Positions 24,922-33,928 of a DNA stretch of 64,000 bases are shown here, one piece after another. The stretch's first letter is position 1; every line of letters begins with the position of its first letter. The stretch lies in the NCBI RefSeq assembly GCF_002021565.1, contig NZ_MSZX01000003.1:372027-436026 (forward strand), read 5' to 3'. This DNA is from Paenibacillus selenitireducens. GTDB lineage: Bacteria > Bacillota > Bacilli > Paenibacillales > Paenibacillaceae. The position numbers and the translations under genes were made by a program. Under the pieces are notes generated by a model. It made no database searches. It saw only the letters and a program-made list of their open reading frames with translations, and was not told where the DNA came from.

Positions 24922-26115
24922 TTAAACGGCGGAGAGAAGGAATCCCCCTAGTGCTCCGGTGATGACGATCACCCAAGGCGGGAGCTTCCAGAAGACAAGC
25001 ATGCTAAAGAGTGCCGCTCCCAAGGCAAAGTCCATGGAAGATAGGATCGAACTGGTCCAGATGGGAGTGTACAAGGCTGCGGTGAGGATGCCTACAACAG
25101 CGGCGTTAACCCCATGAAGGGCGGCGCTCGTCGTGGCATGATGCCGTAGTTTGTCCCAGAAAGGCAAAGTACCCACAATTAACAGGAAGGCTGGCAGGAA
25201 AATGGCTAATGTAGCTACAATGCCGCCGATCCATCCGTGCATGATCGTGCCTACGTAGGCAGCGAAGGTGAAGAGCGGACCGGGTACGGCCTGTGTGACG
25301 CCATAGCCAGTCAAGAAATCGGCTTTGGAAATCCAGCCCGTAGGAACAAACTCACGTTCGAGGAGAGGCAATACGACATGACCGCCGCCAAACACGAGTG
25401 AACCCGCCCGATAAAAGCTGTCCACAAATGCGATCCAATACGAAGAAGTCATTTCCCGCAGGATAGGAAGGATCATGAGCAGACCAAAAAATAATGTCAG
25501 GCATGTCCATGCCCATCTTCGGGATATCGGAATCGTAACGGTGGAAGGTTGTATATCCCCATCGCCTTGCTGGCACCAAAGAAGCCCAAGCAAGGCTGCG
25601 CCCAAGATGATCCCCACCTGCGTATAGGTTGCCGGCCAGAGTAAGCTAATGATAAGCGCAAGAGCGGCAATCGTTCTGCGGGTGCGGTCCGGCGTCAGCT
25701 TCTGTGCCATCCCAAGCACCGCATGGGCGACAACGACGACAGCGACAATTTTAAGCCCGTGGATCAAACCTGTAAGCTGCATATCCATGCCATGGAGCAG
25801 CCAAGCGAACAAGATTAACATGATGACCGATGGAAGTGTGAATCCGAGGAATGCGGCAACACCGCCTAGTATACCGGCTCGCATCACACCGATGCCGATG
25901 CCGACCTGACTGCTGGCAGGGCCGGGGAGGAACTGGCATAAAGCCACAAGATCCGCATATCTGCGCTCTTCGATCCATTGTCTTCGACGTACATATTCTT
26001 CATGAAAATATCCTAAATGCGCGACGGGTCCGCCAAATGATGTCAGTCCGAGCTTGGTGGATACCCAGAACACCTCAAGGATTGATTTCATGGCTGTATT
26101 TAATGTTCGTTTCAT
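24922..26115 (-). CDS. chrA: Chromate transporter, two-domain CHR family
   Basis: A 397-residue membrane protein of the chromate ion transporter (CHR) family in its long, two-domain form. Both halves carry the family motifs: FGGPVAHLGYFHEEYV with FLPGPASSQ in the first, and FGGGHVVLPLLEREFV with TQAVPGPLFTFAAYVG in the second. Members export chromate or related oxyanions, though many homologues are unproven. AAAGGA lies 7-8 bases before ATG 26115. It may be cotranscribed with the two-component genes that follow. Confidence 0.9.
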   Translation of the reverse strand: MKRTLNTAMKSILEVFWVSTKLGLTSFGGPVAHLGYFHEEYVRRRQWIEERRYADLVALCQFLPGPASSQVGIGIGVMRAGILGGVAAFLGFTLPSVIMLILFAWLLHGMDMQLTGLIHGLKIVAVVVVAHAVLGMAQKLTPDRTRRTIAALALIISLLWPATYTQVGIILGAALLGLLWCQQGDGDIQPSTVTIPISRRWAWTCLTLFFGLLMILPILREMTSSYWIAFVDSFYRAGSLVFGGGHVVLPLLEREFVPTGWISKADFLTGYGVTQAVPGPLFTFAAYVGTIMHGWIGGIVATLAIFLPAFLLIVGTLPFWDKLRHHATTSAALHGVNAAVVGILTAALYTPIWTSSILSSMDFALGAALFSMLVFWKLPPWVIVITGALGGFLLSAV

Positions 26116-26196
26116 GGGTCACATCCTTTACGAACTCTATGGTAGCAACCGTGGCATGCGCCGTAAAGCGATGAATTGTGAAGTTATTGTAAAAGA

Positions 26197-26235
26197 CAAA
26201 AAAGCACCCGAAGGCGCGGAAGGTCTGTCGGATGC
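26197..26235 (-). terminator. Terminator of the AraC gene
   Basis: On the minus strand GCATCCGA pairs with TCGGGTGC (one G-T pair) and is followed by TTTTTT, just past the AraC-family stop. Confidence 0.65.
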
Positions 26236-26240
26236 GCTCG

Positions 26241-27119
26241 CTATTGTCCTTGCGCATGAAGCATGCGCTCCATGTATTGCTTGGGAGTACATTGATTATA
26301 CCGTTTGAATAGCTCATAGAAGTGCGCCATATTGCTGATGCCGACCTGCTCGGCGATATCTACAATGCTTTGTTGTTCCGTTACCAGCATCCGCTCGGCT
26401 TTGGCGATTCGCTTACGGTTAACGAAATCCGTAAAGGCGACGCCCATCTTGCGTTTAAAATATTTTGAGAAATACGTGTAGCTCATCCCTGCCAGTCGAC
26501 AAACATCCTCCATGTCGATCCGATCGGCTAGACGTTCTTCGACGTATGACACAATAGGCTGCATGACGGCGGCATCTAAGTGCCCGTAAGGCTGCAACAC
26601 ATCTTGTGTATCATGGCGCAGCAAAGAGAGCATGAGATGATGGATGTTCATACTAACAGCCATCTCATAGCCTTTGCGCTCGCACATGACCTCGTCGTGA
26701 ATGCTCGTGATGATCTCCGCCATTTCCTGTCGCGCATCCTGATGTTTGAAAATATAGTTCATCCCGTCCAGCGCTTCATATACCTCCGAGAAATGACCGT
26801 AGTACATCATCGTTGCCGGATCGAAGTAGGTCTGCAAATGGACATGCAGCACAATATATTTTAGTTGTTCTGGGGTTGTTTTGTGCGTTCGATGCAGCTG
26901 TGAAGAACCAAGAATGACGACATCTCCGGCTGCTAAGGAATAGGACTGCGCGGGAGTCTCAACCTCGAGTCTGCCTTCTTCTACGAGGATGAATTCGACT
27001 TCCTTATGGTAGTGCCAAGGAACGGAGGTCATGGTGGATAGTTCGTGTTGAACAAATCTCCATACTTTCATCGACAGTGCTTGATGCTGATAAATGATAG
27101 GTTCTTTGAATATATCCAT
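26241..27119 (-). CDS. AraC family transcriptional regulator (cupin sensor)
   Basis: A 292-residue AraC/XylS regulator. Residues about 1-110 form a cupin effector domain with the VPWHYHKEVEFILVEEG segment and an H.H pair in a sugar-sensing jelly roll. The last 100 residues hold two HTH units: DMEDVCRLAGMSYTYFSKYFKRKMG and SIVDIAEQVGISNMAHFYELFKR, in pieces. ATG 27119 has AGAGGTG nine bases upstream, while the GTG at 27131 overlaps the ribosome site. It is divergent from two Gfo/Idh/MocA dehydrogenase genes and most likely activates them in response to a sugar. Confidence 0.9.
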   Translation of the reverse strand: MDIFKEPIIYQHQALSMKVWRFVQHELSTMTSVPWHYHKEVEFILVEEGRLEVETPAQSYSLAAGDVVILGSSQLHRTHKTTPEQLKYIVLHVHLQTYFDPATMMYYGHFSEVYEALDGMNYIFKHQDARQEMAEIITSIHDEVMCERKGYEMAVSMNIHHLMLSLLRHDTQDVLQPYGHLDAAVMQPIVSYVEERLADRIDMEDVCRLAGMSYTYFSKYFKRKMGVAFTDFVNRKRIAKAERMLVTEQQSIVDIAEQVGISNMAHFYELFKRYNQCTPKQYMERMLHAQGQ

Positions 27120-27252
27120 GTGGGGTGGCACCTCTTCATCGTATAAAGGCTAATTTGGATATAAAGAGCGTAAATGTCCGCATTTTCGGATACTGTTGTT
27201 AATTATATCATAGGGATGTATTGAGATATCAATCTATAAGTGAGGTGCTGTT

Positions 27253-28263
27253 ATGAAAGTCGCAGTAATCGGCTGCGGGAGTATGGGAAATGTACATGCT
27301 CATGCGTATGCCAAGATGAACGATGTGGAATTGACGGCCGTATGTGATATTCAAATGGAACGGGCCGAAGCGCTCGCGGAACGAACAGGTGCAGTTGCCT
27401 ATCCATCCTTTGAGCATATGCTGGCGGAAGCAGAATTTGATGTGATTAGTATTACGCTACCAAGCTATCTACATAAGGAATACACGATTCGGGCGGCGGA
27501 AGCCGGCAAGCATGTGATAAGTGAGAAGCCTCTTGCTTTAACATTGGAGGATGCCCAAGCGATGATCGAGTGCTGCGATCGCCAGGGCGTTCGGCTGTTT
27601 GTTGGACATGTGGTTCGGTTCTTCCCGGAATATGCACAGATCAAGCAAGTGATCGATCAAGGGAAGATTGGGCGCGTAGCTGTCGTACATACCAAACGCA
27701 GAGGTTCCCATCCTGGACTGGCTTCGCCCTGGTTCAAGGAAGCGGATAAGAGCGGCGGTATTCTCTTTGATCTGATGATACACGATATCGATTACCTTCG
27801 CTGGGCTGTTGGTGAGGTCAAATCGGTATATGCGAAGAGCCATACGGATCAAGATCTTGAGTTTGCTTTTGTTACGCTGCAATTTGAGAATGGTGCCGTG
27901 GCGAATCTGGAAGTCTGTTGGGGTTACCCGGGTTCCTTCCATACAGGGATCGAAGTGGCGGGTAGTAAAGGTGTTGTGCGCAACAACAGTGAATCCAGTA
28001 ACTCGGTTCGAGTTCGTCAAATATCCTCTGATAAACCGGGGCAGGCCCCTGTGGTCGAAGTTCCGAAGAGCCCAGGAGCGAAAAGCCCTTATGAGCTGGA
28101 ATTAGAGCATTATATCGCGTGTATCCGGACGGGAGATACGGCGATTGTCACCGCTCAAGATGCGTATCAGGCCATTGAGATTGCAAAGGCAGCAGCAGAT
28201 TCCGCCAAGACCGGCAAGGTGGTATCGCTTCAAGCGAGCCGTGTACAGGAGGTAACGAAATGA
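27253..28263 (+). CDS. Gfo/Idh/MocA family oxidoreductase
   Basis: A 336-residue NAD(P)-dependent dehydrogenase. The N-terminal Rossmann fold begins VAVIGCGSMGNVHAHAY (GxGxxG at about residues 7-12), the EKP cofactor motif is in ISEKPLALT, and the C-terminal alpha/beta domain has DLMIHDIDYLRW with the conserved substrate-side His-Asp. These enzymes oxidise or epimerise sugars and inositols. It starts after GTGAGGTG and overlaps the next dehydrogenase gene by four bases, so the two are coupled. The divergent AraC gene is the likely regulator. Confidence 0.92.
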   Translation: MKVAVIGCGSMGNVHAHAYAKMNDVELTAVCDIQMERAEALAERTGAVAYPSFEHMLAEAEFDVISITLPSYLHKEYTIRAAEAGKHVISEKPLALTLEDAQAMIECCDRQGVRLFVGHVVRFFPEYAQIKQVIDQGKIGRVAVVHTKRRGSHPGLASPWFKEADKSGGILFDLMIHDIDYLRWAVGEVKSVYAKSHTDQDLEFAFVTLQFENGAVANLEVCWGYPGSFHTGIEVAGSKGVVRNNSESSNSVRVRQISSDKPGQAPVVEVPKSPGAKSPYELELEHYIACIRTGDTAIVTAQDAYQAIEIAKAAADSAKTGKVVSLQASRVQEVTK

Positions 28264-29246
28264 CAACATTAAAGGTTGGCTTTATTAGCTTTGCGCATGG
28301 TCACGCCTTCTCGTATCTCGAGGGATTTCGGAAGCTGCCCCATGTGGTGATTGCAGGCATTGCGGATGCAGAGAAGCATCGCGTCGAAGACGTCGTGCAA
28401 CGTTACAACATTCCGTACTATGCGGATTATCGTGACTTGCTTCGAACGGATATCGATGCTGTAGTCATTTGTTCCGAAAATGTTCATCATGCCGAGCTGA
28501 CGATCGCGGCAGCGAAGGCTGGCAAGCATGTAATGTGTGAGAAACCGCTGGGTATCTCGGTATCCGAGATGGAAGCTATGATTGCAGCTTGTGAGGAACA
28601 CCATGTACAACTGATGACGGCATTTCCGTGTCGGTCCTTGACGGCTGTCGTGGAAGCGAAGGAAGCGGTGGATCGGGGCGATATCGGCGAGATCATTGCG
28701 ATCAAAGGTACGAATCGCGGATCAAATCCAGGCGGCTGGTTCGTAGATCCTGCATTGTCCGGCGGCGGCGCGCTGCTGGATCATACCGTACATGTGATGG
28801 ATTTGATGCACTGGTTCACGCGATCCCAAGTATCTGAAGTCTACGCATATGCTGCAACCCTGTTCAATGAAGAATTGCAGGTAGATGATACGGGCATGAT
28901 TCATGTGACGTTTGAGAACGGCGTATTCGGCGTGTTGGATACGAGCTGGTCACGGCCGAAGTCCTTCCCGACATGGGGCGATGTGACAATGGAAATCATC
29001 GGCACGAAAGGGGTTATATCCGTAGACTCCTTCGCGCAGAGCAATGAGCTGTTCAGCGATGAAGTGGGCAAAGGGACTTGGGATTATTGGGGCGATAACA
29101 TGGATGATGTTATGGTTCGTTCCTTTGTGGATGCCTTAATCGAAGGGGAAACGGTTCCGATTACGGGCGAAGATGGACTGCGGTCGGCTCAAGTCGCGTT
29201 AGCGGGATACCAATCTTTAGAAGCGGGTCAGCCTGTCCAACTCTAA
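28260..29246 (+). CDS. Gfo/Idh/MocA family oxidoreductase
   Basis: A 328-residue member of the same family. Its N-terminal fold starts LKVGFISFAHGHAFSYLEGF, so the usual GxGxxG is replaced by SFAHGHA; that variant recurs in one branch of the family. The EKP motif (MCEKPLGIS) and the C-terminal GGGALLDHTVHVMDLMHWF are intact. It overlaps the preceding dehydrogenase by ATGA. Two non-identical dehydrogenases in tandem suggest oxidation and later reduction of one sugar intermediate, or a heteromer; this is inference. Confidence 0.9.
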   Translation: MTTLKVGFISFAHGHAFSYLEGFRKLPHVVIAGIADAEKHRVEDVVQRYNIPYYADYRDLLRTDIDAVVICSENVHHAELTIAAAKAGKHVMCEKPLGISVSEMEAMIAACEEHHVQLMTAFPCRSLTAVVEAKEAVDRGDIGEIIAIKGTNRGSNPGGWFVDPALSGGGALLDHTVHVMDLMHWFTRSQVSEVYAYAATLFNEELQVDDTGMIHVTFENGVFGVLDTSWSRPKSFPTWGDVTMEIIGTKGVISVDSFAQSNELFSDEVGKGTWDYWGDNMDDVMVRSFVDALIEGETVPITGEDGLRSAQVALAGYQSLEAGQPVQL

Positions 29247-29263
29247 GCTTTCTTGAATGAAAT

Positions 29264-29310
29264 GAGCGTAAGGTGGCTATCGATGTCGATGAAGCTGTCT
29301 TACGCTCTTA
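29264..29310 (+). terminator. Probable terminator of the dehydrogenase pair
   Basis: GAGCGTAAG pairs with CTTACGCTC across a structured loop, followed by a weak TTAT tail. Confidence 0.5.
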
Positions 29311-29422
29311 TACTGTCTGGATCATAATGCGCCTGATGAATATACACCTGAAGCGATGGCGAAGCAGCTCTAAGGATATTTTCCGAATCCCTGGAAGCGC
29401 CAATCGCCCAAGGATAAATCTG

Positions 29423-29431
29423 TGGTATACT
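29423..29431 (+). promoter_or_regulatory. Extended -10 promoter of the MarR gene
   Basis: TGGTATACT (TGn plus TATACT), 29 bases before the ATG at 29460. No good -35 is present, which extended -10 promoters tolerate. Confidence 0.5.
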
Positions 29432-29459
29432 GTTGGTAAAACAGCGTGGAAGGAAATGT

Positions 29460-29888
29460 ATGATGGCGGTCAAGCAAACTATTGGTATCCTTATTCATCA
29501 GACCGATTTGATGTTGACCCATGCGGTGAAGGATGTTCTTGAACCGTTCGATCTATCGACGGAACAGCAGCTGATTATGCAGTGTCTGTGGCAGCAAGAG
29601 GGGATCACCCAGAAGGATATCGCGAAGCAATTAATTAAGGATCAGCCGAATATTACGCGTATGTTATGTAACTTAGAGAAGAAAGAGATGATCTATCGGA
29701 TCACCCCGGAGAATAACCGTCGTGTATCTCAGGTATATTTGACGGATAAAGGGAAAGCTGTGCGGGACGAAGTTATGCATGCCACCTTAAATCTCTGCGA
29801 ACGGATTCATGCGGATTTATCAGAGTCTGAGCTAGCGCAGCTGGAACAATTATTACTACGAATACAGCGTAATATTCGCCAATTATAG
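29460..29888 (+). CDS. MarR family transcriptional regulator
   Basis: A 142-residue winged-helix protein. The HTH spans about residues 45-75 (ITQKDIAKQLIKDQPNITRML) and the wing holds ITPENNRRVSQVYLTDKG. Two ATGs at 29460 and 29463 both have GGAAGGA at workable spacing; the first is used. No palindromic operator was recognised next to it. It is followed by a small hairpin and then an esterase gene, which it may or may not control. Confidence 0.88.
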   Translation: MMAVKQTIGILIHQTDLMLTHAVKDVLEPFDLSTEQQLIMQCLWQQEGITQKDIAKQLIKDQPNITRMLCNLEKKEMIYRITPENNRRVSQVYLTDKGKAVRDEVMHATLNLCERIHADLSESELAQLEQLLLRIQRNIRQL

Positions 29889-29910
29889 TCGATGAATCAA
29901 GCGGAGATGT

Positions 29911-29930
29911 AGCAGCATTTCTGCTTTTTT
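29911..29930 (+). terminator. Short terminator after MarR gene
   Basis: AGCAG-CATTT-CTGCT with a six-T tail; only five base pairs, so possibly leaky. Confidence 0.5.
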
Positions 29931-29970
29931 GTTGGTTCAAAAAGGATGTCATGATGGAGGAGGAGCAGCG

Positions 29971-30981
29971 ATGCATCTAAGTTTATGGGAACATGGCGTG
30001 AATGAAAGCGATCAAGGCAGTACCAACGAGGGTTGTCCTAGCCTGACTACATATTTGCTGGAAGGGGAAGGACCGCATCCGTTGATGGTCGTCTGTCCGG
30101 GTGGTGGATACGGGATGCGTGCTGCTCATGAGGGCGAGCCGATTGCGAAATGGCTGAACCGGATCGGCGTATCCGCGGTTGTGCTGCATTATCGTGTCGC
30201 GCCTTACAAGCATCCGATTCCGCTGCAAGATGCGCAGCGTGCCATTCGGATGGCGAGACATCATGCGGAGACATGGCGTGTCGATCCGCAGCGCATCGGG
30301 ATCTTAGGATTTTCGGCGGGAGGGCATGTAGCGTCAACAGTTGGGACGCATTATGATGCAGGTGAACCGAATGCTGAAGACCCGATAGAACGGGAGAGCA
30401 GCCGGCCGGATCTGATGGTATTGTGCTATCCCGTAATTACGATGGGAGAATACACGCATGAAGGCAGTCGCACCAACTTGTTGGGAGAATTCTTAGATGA
30501 TGCGCTCGTAACGCTCTTATCGAATGAAACACAGGTGACGGGAGATACGCCGCCAGCCTTTATCTGGCATACGGCAGATGACGAGGCCGTCCCCGTGGAG
30601 AACAGCTTGCAACTTGCCATGGCTTTGAGCAGACATCGGGTGCCTTACGAATTGCATGTATTTGAGCAGGGAAGGCATGGGCTTGGGCTTGCCGAAGATA
30701 CACGGGAACCGAAGGTGTGGCCACAACTTTGTGAGGCTTGGCTGCAAGGGCGGAACTTTATCCATGTGTATCCGATGTATTCCGAATATACGAAGCTGGA
30801 GGTTCTACTCGCGAACGAACAGGCAGCCGCCATATTGGAAAAGCATATCCCAGGCATCTCTACAAGCCCGCATTTGGCATGGGTCAAAGGGATTCCGGTC
30901 ATTCAATTCGCTAACTTCGCGGAATTTCAAATTCCGAAGAATCAGGTACGTGCGCTGGGGGAAGAACTGTCGCGGATATAG
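29971..30981 (+). CDS. BD-FAE/acetyl-esterase-like alpha/beta hydrolase with C-terminal add-on
   Basis: A 336-residue protein. Residues 1-265 are an alpha/beta hydrolase of the BD-FAE/acetyl-xylan-esterase type: oxyanion loop CPGGGYG (42-48), nucleophile Ser115 in GFSAGGH, Asp204 in TADDEAVP and His236 in GRHGLGL. These cytoplasmic esterases remove acyl groups from xylo- or other oligosaccharides. Residues 272-336 are an extra small helical domain with LLANEQAAAILEKHIPG, which resembles a repeat-type add-on seen at the ends of other carbohydrate enzymes in Bacillota; its role is unknown. ATG 29971 follows GGAGGAGGAG. No signal peptide. Confidence 0.87.
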   Translation: MHLSLWEHGVNESDQGSTNEGCPSLTTYLLEGEGPHPLMVVCPGGGYGMRAAHEGEPIAKWLNRIGVSAVVLHYRVAPYKHPIPLQDAQRAIRMARHHAETWRVDPQRIGILGFSAGGHVASTVGTHYDAGEPNAEDPIERESSRPDLMVLCYPVITMGEYTHEGSRTNLLGEFLDDALVTLLSNETQVTGDTPPAFIWHTADDEAVPVENSLQLAMALSRHRVPYELHVFEQGRHGLGLAEDTREPKVWPQLCEAWLQGRNFIHVYPMYSEYTKLEVLLANEQAAAILEKHIPGISTSPHLAWVKGIPVIQFANFAEFQIPKNQVRALGEELSRI

Positions 30982-31046
30982 ATATGTAGCCGGTGATTAG
31001 AAAATATATCTATTTGATTGTAATCACACGAGGTTAGTTATTCTAA

Positions 31047-31055
31047 TGCTATAAT
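31047..31055 (+). promoter_or_regulatory. Extended -10 promoter of the TVP38 gene
   Basis: TGCTATAAT (TGn plus consensus -10) 38 bases before the ATG at 31093; no clear -35. Confidence 0.5.
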
Positions 31056-31092
31056 GAGGGTAATGAATAGATAAGTAGGTGTCATCGCATAC

Positions 31093-31746
31093 ATGAATAT
31101 ATCAGATATCATCTCGTTGATTTCGGACGGGAATTGGATTGAATTATTAGAGCGATATCGGTCTTTGGGACCTCTCCCGGGGATCTTGTTGACGTTCATG
31201 AAATCGTTCGTTCCCCCGCTGCCGACGATTGTTCTTGTTGGAGGGAATGCGGCGGTCTACGGATTCTGGCTTGGCTTCCTGTATTCTTGGATCGGACTCG
31301 TTAGCGGGTGCGTATTGACGTTTCTTATTGTACGCAAAATTGCTTCTTCGCAGTATGTCCAGCGTTGGGCGACCAAACCGAAAGTCCAGAAAAGCATGAT
31401 TTGGGTTCGACGCAATGCTTTTAGTTATGTGTTCATACTAAGTGTTTTTCCTGTCGGGCCGTTCGTCATGGTGAATATGGCGGCTGGTGCGGTACGGATG
31501 TCATTCCGGTCTTTCTTGTTCGCTGTTGGGATGGGCAAAGCGATTATGGTCCTTATGGTCTCTTATATCGGTTATGATCTTGGAAGATTCGCCGAGCGTC
31601 CTTATGAAATCGTGTATGTGGTCTTATTCGTTGCAGCTTCCTTGTGGGCTAGCAAAAAGATTGAAAAGAGGTTCACGCGTGTACACCCCGTTGGCACAGC
31701 AGTGACCGACCCTATTAGCGCCGAGCGAAGTGAAATCATTCAATAG
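31093..31746 (+). CDS. TVP38/TMEM64 family membrane protein
   Basis: A 217-residue integral membrane protein of the DedA superfamily, TVP38/TMEM64 branch. It has about five or six hydrophobic segments. The hallmark re-entrant motif regions are visible: KSFVPPLPTIVLVGGNAAVYGFW and FPVGPFVMVNMAAGAVRMSFRSFLFAVGMGK, in pieces, the latter with the conserved glycine/proline pattern. Relatives act as lipid scramblases or in envelope homeostasis. The gene stands alone between promoter and terminator; its immediate role is not evident. Confidence 0.85.
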   Translation: MNISDIISLISDGNWIELLERYRSLGPLPGILLTFMKSFVPPLPTIVLVGGNAAVYGFWLGFLYSWIGLVSGCVLTFLIVRKIASSQYVQRWATKPKVQKSMIWVRRNAFSYVFILSVFPVGPFVMVNMAAGAVRMSFRSFLFAVGMGKAIMVLMVSYIGYDLGRFAERPYEIVYVVLFVAASLWASKKIEKRFTRVHPVGTAVTDPISAERSEIIQ

Positions 31747-31755
31747 ATTCCTTGG

Positions 31756-31803
31756 AAAAGGCTCTCTGACTTGTCTTCAAACAAGTTGGGGGGCCCTTTT
31801 TTA
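31756..31803 (+). terminator. Terminator after TVP38 gene
   Basis: AAAAGG..CTCT.GACTTGT pairs with ACAAGTT.GGGG..CCTTTT around a CTTCAA loop, then TTTTTT. Confidence 0.75.
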
Positions 31804-31949
31804 TTCTGAACTGCAAATAACTGCTATTTTTTAAACAACATGGAAATCTATAACATTCCGTTGATTTGACATATACCGGAAAAATAATTAAAAAAATACA
31901 ATGAGATGGAAGGTTGATCAACCAATTTAGGGAAGTCGAGGGGGGCTCT

Positions 31950-32918
31950 ATGGCACGAACAACGGTTACGAAGGGGACTGCAAACCATACACCGATGTTG
32001 AAACCCAAGCAGCGTCTAGGGATACGCATGATGAAGCAATGGGATATTCAACTTATGGTGATCCCCGCCTTGGTACTTATTTTTATTTTCAGCTACATCC
32101 CCATGTATGGCGTCCTCATTGCTTTCCAGGATTATAAAGTAGGACACAATTTCTTTAGCAACCCGTGGGTGGGGTTCAAACACTTTGAATCGTTCTTTCA
32201 TGCACCCGAGCTGTACACGGTGATGCGGAACACGATTGTGATCAGTCTGCTGAAATTTGCCATCGGATTCCCGGCACCGATCGTTCTGGCTTTGATGTTG
32301 AATGAAGTTCGGTTGATGTTTTTCAAGCGAGTCGTGCAAACGATTACATACCTGCCCCACTTCATGTCATGGGTTATTATCGGCGGTCTTGTGACTACGA
32401 TGCTATCGGTTGATATTGGTTCAGTCAACGGGGTTCTGGTTGGGCTGAACCTAGTCGAGGAACCTATCAACTTCTTCTCCATTCCGGAGTACTTCTGGAC
32501 CATTCTGATCACGACGAATGTGTGGAAAGAGATAGGGTTCGCTTCGATTGTTTATTTGGCTGCTATCGCCGGCGTGGACCCACATCTGTATGAAGCGGCA
32601 TCGATGGACGGCGCAAGCCGGTTCAAGCAGATATATCTCATTACGCTGCCGACGATTATGCCTGTTGTGATCATCTTTATGATCCTTGCCATCGGAAGCC
32701 TGCTGAACGCTGGCTTTGAAGATATTCTCATTCTTGCGACCAACCCGGGGCTGAGGAGCGTGTCCGATGTTATCGATACGTATGTGTATCGGATCGGGAT
32801 ATCGAATTTCCGGTTTTCTTACGCGACAGCTGTTGGATTATTCAAGGCCGTTGTCAGTGTGATCATGCTGACGATCGCAAATGCTATAGCACGGAAATCA
32901 GGTAACAGCCTATGGTAA
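31950..32918 (+). CDS. CUT1-type sugar ABC transporter permease (LplB-like)
   Basis: A 322-residue permease with six membrane segments, of the LplB/polysaccharide-transport branch of CUT1 systems common in Paenibacillus. The EAA loop EAASMDGASRFKQIYLITLP, which docks with the ATPase, is complete, and the C-terminus ends RKSGNSLW as in LplB proteins. ATG 31950 follows GAGGGGGG; the TTG at 31914 has no ribosome site. It is first of a three-gene unit with a second permease and a lipoprotein. No ATPase gene is present, as expected for systems served by a shared MsmX-type ATPase. Confidence 0.93.
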   Translation: MARTTVTKGTANHTPMLKPKQRLGIRMMKQWDIQLMVIPALVLIFIFSYIPMYGVLIAFQDYKVGHNFFSNPWVGFKHFESFFHAPELYTVMRNTIVISLLKFAIGFPAPIVLALMLNEVRLMFFKRVVQTITYLPHFMSWVIIGGLVTTMLSVDIGSVNGVLVGLNLVEEPINFFSIPEYFWTILITTNVWKEIGFASIVYLAAIAGVDPHLYEAASMDGASRFKQIYLITLPTIMPVVIIFMILAIGSLLNAGFEDILILATNPGLRSVSDVIDTYVYRIGISNFRFSYATAVGLFKAVVSVIMLTIANAIARKSGNSLW

Positions 32919-32948
32919 GGAACGACATAACAAAAAAGGAGGTTGCCC

Positions 32949-33845
32949 GTGATTCGTTATAGTATTGGGGATCGGATTATGATCGGGTGTATTTACCTGC
33001 TGCTCACGTTGCTCGCGTTCTCAACCTTCTATCCGTTCTGGAACGCACTTGCTATTTCGTTTAATGCAGGGTTGGATACGGCGAAGGGAGGCATCACCTT
33101 CTGGCCACGTGAGTTCACCTTGGAAAATTATAGTATTGTGTTCCAAGATTCGAGTCTTCTCCGCGGCTTTGGCGTTTCTGTAGCTCGAACGATCGTAGGT
33201 ACGGTGCTCTCCATCTTGGCGACGAGTATATTCGCTTACGGCATGACGAAGCGTGAATTAATCGGCCATAAGTATTACATGCTGATGGGAATAATCACGA
33301 TGTACTTCGGTGGCGGACTTATTCCGACGTATATGCTCATTCGGAATTTGGGACTCATGAATTCCTTCTGGGTTTTTATTATTCCGGGTCTAATCAGTGT
33401 TTGGAACATGATCATCTTCCGTACGTTTTTCAAGGGACTTCCTGTCGGCCTTGAAGAATCCGCCAAAATTGACGGCAGCGGGAACTGGGGCATTTATTTC
33501 CGCATCATCCTTCCGTTATCCGGACCTGTTATCGCAACACTGGCTTTATTTACGGCTATTGCGCATTGGAATGATTGGTTCGTTCCAAGTATCTATATTT
33601 CCGATGAAAACCTGCTGCCGATTCAGACGATTTTAAGACAAACCCTCTTATCTAATATATCGGTCACCCAGATGAGTGGCTTGGATTCCGCCTCGCTTGC
33701 CAGATTAGAGCAGATGAAGAACGTAACGAGTAAGTCGCTGACGATGGCTACCATGATGGTTGCCACGCTGCCGATCATCGCCGTCTACCCTTTTGTTCAA
33801 CGCTTTTTCGTAAAAGGTGTATTGATTGGCTCTTTAAAAGAGTAG
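32949..33845 (+). CDS. CUT1-type sugar ABC transporter permease (LplC-like)
   Basis: A 298-residue permease, partner of the preceding one, with six hydrophobic segments and the EAA-like loop EESAKIDGSGNWGIYFRIILP in pieces. It starts at GTG 32949, six bases after a perfect AAGGAGG; the TTG at 32943 abuts that site and was rejected. The C-terminal FVKGVLIGSLKE ending is typical of LplC/YtcP permeases. Oligosaccharide uptake is expected; the sugar is not identifiable. Confidence 0.93.
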   Translation: MIRYSIGDRIMIGCIYLLLTLLAFSTFYPFWNALAISFNAGLDTAKGGITFWPREFTLENYSIVFQDSSLLRGFGVSVARTIVGTVLSILATSIFAYGMTKRELIGHKYYMLMGIITMYFGGGLIPTYMLIRNLGLMNSFWVFIIPGLISVWNMIIFRTFFKGLPVGLEESAKIDGSGNWGIYFRIILPLSGPVIATLALFTAIAHWNDWFVPSIYISDENLLPIQTILRQTLLSNISVTQMSGLDSASLARLEQMKNVTSKSLTMATMMVATLPIIAVYPFVQRFFVKGVLIGSLKE

Positions 33846-33928
33846 TACCTGAAGGCATGGCAAGGGAGTGTGTTTAGAGCAAAATGCTTTAGACATAAAT
33901 GAATGAATTGAAGGGGGATTTCGATTTC

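Noticed and set aside
29273-29542. 89-codon open frame before the MarR gene
   Set aside because: Overlaps a probable terminator and the MarR start in another frame; no ribosome site.
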